A DNA stretch of 64,000 nt from Hypericum androsaemum (taxonomy: Eukaryota; Streptophyta; Magnoliopsida; Malpighiales; Hypericaceae): contig OZ023183.1 of NCBI GenBank assembly GCA_963995505.1, positions 21,076,671 through 21,140,670 on the forward strand. The letters are read 5' to 3'. Shown here one piece after another: positions 56,630-64,000 of the stretch. The notes beneath the pieces are model-generated. The model worked only from the letters and a program-made list of their open reading frames with translations, did no database searches and was not told the DNA's origin. How positions within the stretch are numbered: the first letter of the stretch is position 1; every line of letters starts with the position of its first letter. The position numbers and the translations under genes were made by a program.

Positions 56630-59546
56630 ATGCCAAGAACCTGGAGTGCAGGACTTAGCCCTGACACAAACGCCTTACCTGAGATTGACATCAATATACT
56701 CGAAAGGAGAATTAGGCGTGAAAGGAGAGACCAATCCAGAACTATGGCACAAAATCAGGAAGATAATGACGAGGCGACCCAAGCTCTTTATGACGCTACT
56801 TTGGAAGCAACCCAAGCCCTTGCAGGTGCGCCACGAAGAAGGACCCTGCTGGAATCATCCGTTCCTACATGGAATGGGAATCCTAATGGGTTGCAACAAC
56901 CACCAATAGGAGCCCACTCATTCCAGATCCCAGCAGCCATTGTGGGATTACTGCAAAATTCTGTCCAGTTTTATGGATTACCGAGTGAAGATCCTCAAGA
57001 CCATCTTTCTCGATTCGAGGATATATGCAATATCATGAAGTTTCACGGAATAGATGATGACGTCTTGAAGCTACGTCTCTTTCACTTCTCTCTGAAGGAT
57101 CGAGCTCGTGTATGGTACAACAAGTTGAAAGGAGAGACAATAAGGAGTTGGACAGACTTAGCCCATGCTTTCCTGCGAAAGTTCTTCTCCATGGCCAAGT
57201 CGGCCAAACTCTTGCAAGAAATCAACACCTTTGTCCAAAGAGATGGGGAGAGCATCTATGAAGCTTGGGAGAGATTCACAGATCTCCAAGGAGCTTTCCC
57301 TCAACATGGCATATCACAGGAGAACCTCATGAAGATCTTCTACAATGGGTTAGATGGCCCATCTCGTGATCATATTGATGCCTCATCTCAAGGGGTGTTC
57401 TTAAGAAATACTGCTGACGAAGCCACTCGTTTGATGGAGGAGATGGCAGAAGTTAATGGCATGTGGCCAAAGGAGCTTGCCAGAATACCACACAGAGGAG
57501 CAACCCGAGGGATACTGGAAGTGGATAGCAACACCAAGCTCGAAGCCAGGCTTGAGGCCCTTACCAGAAGATTTGAAGACCTGGCTAAAAGCAAGGAAAA
57601 GATAGCTGCAGTGCAAGATGTTTGTGAACTTTGCAAAGAAAAGCATCCCACCAACGATTGTCCTGTATTGGAAGAAATTCAAGCTGTCGCTGATAGGCAA
57701 CCAGGAGGGTTAGGTTACTCCAACCAAAGTCAACCAAATTTCTCTCGATTTGGAAGGCAGCCATACAACACTGGCACTCAGCAAGAGCTTAGAAAACCAT
57801 ATGTGGGAGATCAAGTCAAAATAATGGGAGATAAGATCGACCAGTTGGTAGGCGACCAAGTCAACATCTTCGCAAAGATTGACCAGCTAGTTGGAGTAGT
57901 GCAGCAGTCTATTCAACAACAATCCATAACTGTGCAGCGGATGGATCGTTGTGAAGTTCGACAGCAAGAGATTGAGACATTCCTCAAAGGGCAGGCAACA
58001 CAACTCAAAAAGATGGAAATTGAACTTGGAAACTTAGCTGCAGCAAATACTCGACGACCGATAGGTTCACTGCCAAGCAACACAGAGGCTAACCCAAGAG
58101 GAGATGTCAAAGCTGTTACTCTGAGAAGTGGCAAGGAGATTGAAGGAGCCTCTACGACATCCAAAGAGAAGGAGAAAGTGAAGGAGAAAGAGAAGGAAGA
58201 AGAGCTAGTTCAGCCCATTGAAGAAGAGGAATTTTATGTTCCTCCACCACCAAGAATTCCACCTCCACCATTTCCTCAACGACTCAAGAAGAAACCAATG
58301 GAAGATAAAAGATTCATTGGTTTTATTGAAAAGATGAAGGGTATTCAGATAAGTGTCTCTTTCTTGGAGATGCTTGATCAAATGCCGCATTATGCCAAAT
58401 TTCTCAAAGGACTCCTCACCAATAAGAAGAAGTGGGACAAAGAAGAAACAATATCTCTAACCGTCAATTGCAGCTCACTCATCTCCAAGGATTTGCCGGC
58501 TAAGCTTAAGGATCCAGGGAGTTTTACTATCCCTTGTTTTATTGGTGATGTTGAATTTCCTAAGTGCTTGTGTGATCTTGGTGCCAGCATTAACCTCATG
58601 CCGTTAACTATCTTCAGGCAACTAGGACTTGGAGACCTTAAGCCAACAGAGATGCGTCTTCAGCTAGCAGACTAGACTGTCAAGAGACCACATGGAATTG
58701 CGGAGGATGTGCTAGTCAAATTCGAGCAATTCTATGTTCCAGCAGATTTTGTAGTCTTGGACTTCGACCCAGACAAGAATTGTCCTCTACTCCTAGGAAG
58801 GCCATTCCTCAACACCAGCCGTGCCTTAATCGATGTCAATGGAGGGAAGCTAACTCTACGTGTTGGTGAAGAAACAATAGAGTACCAAATGGCCAAAGCA
58901 ATGCAGCACCACCGCGATGATGAAGATTGCTTGCGCATTGACACGATGCCCGATGAAATGCTTTATTCTGAAGAATAGTGGAGCTGGTCTTTGACAGAGG
59001 AAGAAGAGGCAGAAACCCTTGAACAAGTGCACGAAGTTGAAGAGGCCGAAGAAAATGAAGAAGTAGACAAAGAGGAGGAAAAATTAGAGCTAGCATTTTA
59101 CAAGGGGGCTCCTACGCTACCATCCACCGTTAAAGCCCCCGCTGTGGAGCTGAAAGAGTTACCTCCTCACTTGCGATATGCTTTCTTAAGAGAAGGAGGA
59201 AGGCTGCCAATAATTATCTCCAACAAGCTTACTCTGGAGCAAGAAGAGCAAGTTCTTACACTGGTGAACAAAAGAATCAAGGCCATGGGATGGCAAATTT
59301 CTGATATCCATGGAATTAGCTCTGACATTGTGATGCACCGCATCAACATGGAGAAAGGGTCAAAGCCCAGGGCCGATCGTCAACGAAGACTAAATCCAAA
59401 CATGAGAGAGGTTGTGAAAAAAGAGGTAATCAAACTTCTCGATGCTGGAATTATTTATCCTATTTCAGATAGCGAATGGGTGAGCCCTGTCCAATGTGTG
59501 CCCAAGAAAGGAGGTATGACGGTACAAACTAATGAGGAAGGGGAAC
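56630..59546 (+). pseudogene. Gypsy 1 gag-pol with two in-frame stops
   Basis: One frame runs the whole way and is broken only by TAG at 58673-58675 and TAG at 58976-58978. Domains: retrotransposon gag (VQFYGLPSEDPQDHLSRFED to RDHIDASSQGVFL), zinc knuckle CELCKEKHPTNDC, the spacer GSLPSNTEANPRGDVKAVTL, retroviral-type protease CLCDLGASINLMPL, and the start of RT (KKEVIKLLDAGIIYPISDSE). In element 2 the first stop position is CAA (ADQTIKK), so here a Gln codon has become TAG, a C-to-T change. The frame ends at the insertion of Gypsy 2. Confidence 0.93.
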
Positions 59547-61147
59547 TGATGAGTGTGAAAACACTCTATCATCTATATATGTTTTAGTATCAATTTTCCA
59601 TTGTTTCTAGTATTGTTGTGTGTTATTTATCGTTGTTTTGTTATATTTCGTGTTTTGAACGTTTTAGTATAATTATTGTGATTTTCATTAGTTTTGTTCA
59701 TTTTTAGTTCAAGGAGGCTTTGTGGTGATGCGGGGAGGATATTGGTGTACGTTGGAGCGCTTCAACGATGATCGGATCAGCCTTGAAGAATGGTGCACGA
59801 TCGGGAAGGCGACGACATTAGGCTAACTGACCTCGAGAGACTTAAATACCGATAACTTTCTCATCTGAAGTCCCATAGAGACGAGTGAGGTGGTTCTGGA
59901 AAGAAGACATCCGGGGCTACAACTTTGTTTCTTCGGTCATCTTCAGATTCGAAGTCTAAGAGGGTCAAAAATGCACATGAAGACGAGCTTTAAACCTGAG
60001 AACTCGCCTGACCGAAATCGGCTAAAATTCCGGGACCATTCCGGAATTTGCCAGGACGTTTTCTTGGCTGCCATCCTACCACCTTTTGGCTGGATTTCCA
60101 CTACAAAATTCTCCATACTCCACTACCTTCCTTTGTCTCCCACTACTCCACTTTGTCTTCCACTATCTCCCACTCCACTTCTCCATACTTTGACATTTAC
60201 CACCCATTCATTCACTCATTCTCTTCTTCCTCGAAGAACCAAATCCGTGGCTGCCTCTTCCTCTTCCTCCCAAGCAAAAAACGTGGCTCACCATTGAAGA
60301 GGAGAGCAAGAAGAACGTGGCTGCCAACCAAGAGAAGAGGAGAGGAGAAGAGAAGAAGAACGTGGCCTTGAAGAAGGAGCTAGGAGGGAGCCATTGAAGA
60401 CACTCATTGAGCTTTTCCTAAGCTCTATCTTTGTTGTTCATGTTCTATTTACTTTGTACAATGGATAATTTGTGTTGTTTGTTGAACATGAGTGAGTAGT
60501 TGATTTGTGAGTTTGGTGCCTTGATGGCACCTACTTAGCCAATGGTTTTGTGGGGATAATATGTTAAGGTTTATGTACTAGTTAATGTGTTGAATGCTTA
60601 ATCTTGATTGATCACCTTGATTATGAACTAAGTTGATGCTAATCGCCGGGAGGGGTTAGGATTAACGGACCATTTAACTAGTTAACTAGTTGCCTATTGT
60701 TGAGGGATCACCTTAGGTGACTAGTTGTCCAAAGGATGATGGTGATAATCGGTAGTTAGTTGGATTAGTTGGCTAATTAGTCGCGGGAGCGCGGTTGGTT
60801 AGACTAAGCCTAATTAACTATCGATTTAGACTGGTTTGTCGCGGGAGCATTGATTAGTTGCTTAAGAAACATCCGGACCATAACATGAACTCAATAAACC
60901 CCACATGCCATTTGGTTATTTAGGTTGTCATTGGTACCAAGCTCACTCTTGTTTTAAGTGTTTTAACCTTCTCCTTGCTTAGTTGTAATTTTATTTCAAG
61001 TAGCATTTTGTGTTTGGAATTGACACCTCCATTTCTTTGAGTCCTAAACTAGTGATAAAGTCGAATTTGCGGACTAGCTTAGTCCTCGTGGGACGACAAT
61101 CCCGTACTTACTCATTATTGCAAGAGGGGTGAAAATCCTTCCTTTCA
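59547..61147 (+). repeat. 5' LTR of Gypsy element 2
   Basis: 1,601 bp from TGATGAGTGTGAAAACACTC to CCTTCCTTTCA. Shared landmarks with the element 1 LTR are GAGTGTGAAAACA, ACTTAAATAC-GATAACTTTCTC and GAAAGAAGACATCC. The repeated phrase TCGCGGGAGC occurs near 60781 and 60839. Confidence 0.85.
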
Positions 61148-61166
61148 ATTGGCGCCGTTGCCGGGG
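61148..61166 (+). other. Primer-binding site of Gypsy element 2
   Basis: ATTGGCGCCGTTGCCGGGG directly follows the LTR end TTTCA; TGGCGCCGTTGCC is a standard primer site of plant Gypsy elements. Confidence 0.85.
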
Positions 61167-61285
61167 ATTAAGTACTAGACGCTTAATTTGGCTTACGAAC
61201 TTGGATTAGGACATTTTTTTTTGTTTTTGTTTACTTGGTTACTTAGTACCTTTGTTTCTTATTTTGTAAGGTACTTGTTTGTCGC

Positions 61286-64000
61286 ATGCCCCTCACTCGT
61301 TCCACCAACAACTTTTCGGTGGAAATCGAAGCGGACATTGGATATTTGGAGAGGACATTGCGACAAGAGAGAAGGACACAAGCAAGGATGAATCAACAAC
61401 CTCATGTGCAAGAAGCTCCACAAGGAGCTCCGCAAGGTGATGCGCAAGGAGGTGGAGCTCCTCGAAGGTCTCTCATGGACTATGCTAGGCCCACCTTGAG
61501 AGGGGCAATGTCTGGAGTTCCTAAGCCTGCTATTCAAGCTAACACCTTCGAGATCAAGCCAGCGGTGATTCACATGCTCCAAGCTTCGGTCCAATTTTAT
61601 GGATTACCGAATGAAGATCCCAACGACCATATTGCTAATTTTCTGGAGATAGCCGACACCTTCAAGCACAATGGAGTTACCGACGATGCTATGAAGCTGA
61701 GGTTGTTCCCGTTTACCTTGAAGGACCAAGCAAAGATATGGTATAAGAATCTGGTTGGGACGACAATTACAACATGGGAAGAGCTAGCCAATGCCTTCCT
61801 TGACAAGTATTTTCCCTTCTCCAAGACCAATAGACTCGTGAAGGAGATTAACAACTTCCAACAATTCGAGAATGAGTCGTTGAGTGAAGCTTGGGGGAGA
61901 TTCAAGGGATTACAAAGGAGTTGTCCACACCATAATATATCAGAGGAGTCTTTACTCCAAACTTTTTACTTTGGTCTTGGACCCTCTACAAGGGGTACGG
62001 TTGATGCCGCCTCCAACGGATCCTTCTTAAGAAAATATAGGGATGATGCCCACCACATATTGGAGGAGTTGGCGGCTACAAACATTCTAATGGCCAATGA
62101 GAGAGCTAGGCAACCGAGTAAGGAGCAAGTAGAAGTGATTGATGTTGATATTGCCTCGTCTATTCAAGCTCAATTGGCTTTGTTGGCAAAGAAGGTTAAT
62201 GATCTAAGCTTGAACAAAAGCAATGTGGCGGCTGTGCAAATAAATTGTGAAGTTTGTGGCAATTTTGGCCATGAGATGAATGAGTGTGCCGTGTTGGGCT
62301 CTTCTATGGAGCAAGTAAACTTTGTTGGTGGCCAAGGACAAGGCCAAGTTCAAGGAGCAAATAGGATGGTAAACAACCCATATTCCTCTACCTACAATCC
62401 TGGTTGGAGAAATCATCCGAACTTCTCTTGGAGGGGTACCGGAGGAAGTAGTGGAGATAACATGGCAATTGTTCCGGATAAGGGACTTCCTCTTCGTAAT
62501 GCACCTCAAGGGCCTCCTCCAGGTTTCCAACCACGTTTCTCTTTGATGGATCGGATGGGAGCTATTGAGGAGAGGATCGACAAGATGGACAAGTTCATAC
62601 AAGAAGTCGGAGGGGTGGTTAGCCAACAAGGCCAAATTTTGGCAGCCATACAACAACAAGGTGCACGACAGAACAACTTGGAGCAAATTCTCAAGGGACA
62701 AGCTACCGCGATGCATAATATGGAGACACAACTTGGAGAAATTGCAAAGGCGAGTTCCCATAGAGCTTCCGGCTCCCTGCCAAGCTCCACAGAAACAAAT
62801 CCTCGAGGAAATGTGAATGCAATTTCTTTGAGGAGTGGTAAGGAAATAGCTTCTCAAGAGGCACCCCGGAAGAACAATGACGATCCTATGGAAGCCAATG
62901 AGGAGGAGAAAGAAGTAGAGGTGGAAAAAGAGAAAAGTCCTTTTACTGAGATTGAGGAAGAAGAGGAGTATGTGCCACCACCACCAAAGATCCCTCCTCT
63001 ACCATTTCCTCAAAGACTCAAAAAGAAGAACGTGATGGACGACAAATTTCTTGGCTTTATGGAGAAAATGAAAAATGTCCAGATTAGCGTCTCATTTCTG
63101 GAGATGTTGGATCAAGTTCCGCACTACTCCAAGTTTTTGAAGGAACTCATCACAAAGAAGAGGAAGTGGGAAGATGGAGAGACGGTGGCCCTCACGGCGA
63201 AGTGTAGCTCTCTCATCTCAAAGGACCTCCCGATAAAGTTAAAAGACCCGGGGAGTTTCACTATTCCTTGTTTCGTTGGTGATGTTGAGTTTCCTAAGTG
63301 CCTATGTGATTTAGGCGCTAGCATTAACTTGATGCCTTTGTCTATTCTTAGGAAACTTGGCTTGTGTGAGGTGAAAGCCACTTCTATGCGTCTCCAATTG
63401 GCGGACCAAACCATAAAGAAGCCATTTGGGGTCGTGGAGGATGTCTTGTTAAAGGTTGATAAGTTTATCTTCCCCGTGGACTTTGTGGTGCTGGATTTTG
63501 ATGAAGACAAGAGTTGTCCATTAATCCTTGGCCGGCCGTTTCTCAATACGGCACGTGCCTTGGTGGATGTGCATGATGGAAGATTGGTCCTCCGAATAGG
63601 GGAGGAGAAAGTAGAGTTTAAGATGTCTAATGCAATGCGCCACCCTCTTGATGAAGGCGTGTGCATGAAAGTGGATGTCATGGAGGAATGTGTCCTCGAG
63701 TTTGGCAAGGAGAGCATATCGAGGATTGAAGATGGAATGGAGGAAGAAATCAGCGGAGAACAAGAAGAGGATGACGTGGAAGAGTTCGTGGGAGAAGATG
63801 ATACAAAAAGTCTCCATGAGGATTTGGAGCTTGATTTGAAGTATCGTACTCCACCTTCCATCACCAAGGCTCCAAGCTTGGAGTTGAAAGAGTTGCCCTC
63901 TCATTTACGATATGCATTCTTAAGGGATGAAGGAAGACTCTCCATTATCATCTCCAACAAGCTCTCTAAGGAACAAGAGACGAGAGTACTTGAAATCGTC
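61286..64000 (+). CDS. Gypsy gag-protease polyprotein, partial (runs off the window)
   Basis: From ATG at 61286 I read 905 codons to the last base without a stop. Domains: retrotransposon gag (about residues 100-260; VQFYGLPNEDPNDHIANFLE, LFPFTLKDQAKIWYKNLVG), zinc knuckle CEVCGNFGHEMNEC (about 323-336), a Gln-rich coiled region, the spacer GSLPSSTETNPRGNVNAISL, an acidic stretch, the protease motif CLCDLGASINLMPLSI (about 670-685) with catalytic D-L-G-A, then VVLDFDEDKSCPLILGRPFL. The window ends in the linker just before RT (LRYAFLRDEGRLSIIISNKL). Start choice: this Met matches the MPRTWS start of the Gypsy 1 gag. Confidence 0.93.
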   Translation, partial: MPLTRSTNNFSVEIEADIGYLERTLRQERRTQARMNQQPHVQEAPQGAPQGDAQGGGAPRRSLMDYARPTLRGAMSGVPKPAIQANTFEIKPAVIHMLQASVQFYGLPNEDPNDHIANFLEIADTFKHNGVTDDAMKLRLFPFTLKDQAKIWYKNLVGTTITTWEELANAFLDKYFPFSKTNRLVKEINNFQQFENESLSEAWGRFKGLQRSCPHHNISEESLLQTFYFGLGPSTRGTVDAASNGSFLRKYRDDAHHILEELAATNILMANERARQPSKEQVEVIDVDIASSIQAQLALLAKKVNDLSLNKSNVAAVQINCEVCGNFGHEMNECAVLGSSMEQVNFVGGQGQGQVQGANRMVNNPYSSTYNPGWRNHPNFSWRGTGGSSGDNMAIVPDKGLPLRNAPQGPPPGFQPRFSLMDRMGAIEERIDKMDKFIQEVGGVVSQQGQILAAIQQQGARQNNLEQILKGQATAMHNMETQLGEIAKASSHRASGSLPSSTETNPRGNVNAISLRSGKEIASQEAPRKNNDDPMEANEEEKEVEVEKEKSPFTEIEEEEEYVPPPPKIPPLPFPQRLKKKNVMDDKFLGFMEKMKNVQISVSFLEMLDQVPHYSKFLKELITKKRKWEDGETVALTAKCSSLISKDLPIKLKDPGSFTIPCFVGDVEFPKCLCDLGASINLMPLSILRKLGLCEVKATSMRLQLADQTIKKPFGVVEDVLLKVDKFIFPVDFVVLDFDEDKSCPLILGRPFLNTARALVDVHDGRLVLRIGEEKVEFKMSNAMRHPLDEGVCMKVDVMEECVLEFGKESISRIEDGMEEEISGEQEEDDVEEFVGEDDTKSLHEDLELDLKYRTPPSITKAPSLELKELPSHLRYAFLRDEGRLSIIISNKLSKEQETRVLEIV

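Larger units (their letters stand above)
54859..59546 (+). mobile_element. Gypsy element 1 (Athila/Tat-like), left part, inside the hAT relic
   Basis: LTR 54859-56513, primer-binding site AATTGGCGCCGTCGACACGG, then gag-protease-RT start. It is interrupted at 59547 by a second Gypsy element, within the RT domain just after GIIYPISDSEWVSPVQCVPK. The 3' part, if present, lies beyond the window. Large LTRs and a gag with the G-S-L-P-S-N-T-E-x-N-P-R-G motif fit the Athila/Tat branch. Confidence 0.88.
59547..64000 (+). mobile_element. Gypsy element 2 (Athila/Tat-like), left part, inside Gypsy 1
   Basis: LTR 59547-61147, primer-binding site TTGGCGCCGTTGCCGGGG, and an uninterrupted gag-protease frame that leaves the window. 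The five bases before the LTR are GGAAC (59542-59546), which should recur after its 3' LTR. No stop or frameshift was found, so it is the youngest of the three nested elements. Confidence 0.9.

Overview
This is nuclear DNA from a flowering plant, most likely a eudicot. The evidence is spliced plant genes (GT-AG introns, plant-only families such as dehydrin, LOG, DUF241 and LHT-type amino acid transporters), AT-rich gene-poor stretches, and dense nested plant transposons (Copia, Gypsy of the Athila/Tat type, hAT, LINE and Mutator-like elements). The species cannot be named from the sequence alone.

Left part (1-15 kb): the last exon of an alcohol dehydrogenase-like gene (54-170, +); a complete stress dehydrin of the F-S-K2 type (2130-2892, -) with a DRE/ABRE-rich promoter; a 1.7-kb tandem duplication (5.4-9.15 kb) that carries TPD1-like gene fragments and a 190-bp minisatellite; a conserved small two-TM membrane protein (9590-10600, +) whose promoter has an orphan second copy at 4818-5211; a five-exon LHT8-type amino acid transporter (11256-13153, -); a near-perfect 245-bp tandem duplication; and a LINE RNase H relic.

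Middle (15-34 kb): a gene-poor tract with a long-TIR DNA element (17652-23130) whose right TIR is split by a decayed Copia element. Next is a five-exon OPCL1/4CL-like acyl-CoA ligase with a peroxisomal SKL end (23788-32229, -). Its third intron holds a 5.9-kb Copia element with a 5-bp TSD and one 1,364-codon ORF, but the catalytic residues are damaged. A DUF241 gene follows (33367-34092, -).

Right part (35-51 kb): the most interesting region. Non-autonomous Mutator-like elements with long terminal inverted repeats lie end to end at 41.5-46.6 kb and 48.8-51.2 kb around an intact cytokinin-activating LOG gene (46948-48388, +). Several have 9-bp target-site duplications, and several carry pieces of host genes: COG1, VPS16 (itself split by a solo LTR) and an ERF-type AP2 domain. 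This is a Pack-MULE cluster in which insertions repeatedly landed beside one another. A related element is at 35.7-36.7 kb, and a Copia relic is at 37.8-40.4 kb.

Far right (53.5-64 kb): a three-level nest. A hAT transposase relic is interrupted by a Gypsy element with two in-frame stops, and that element is interrupted inside its RT by a second Gypsy element whose gag-protease frame stays open to the window edge.

No prokaryotic features, CRISPR arrays, rRNA or convincing tRNA genes were seen.
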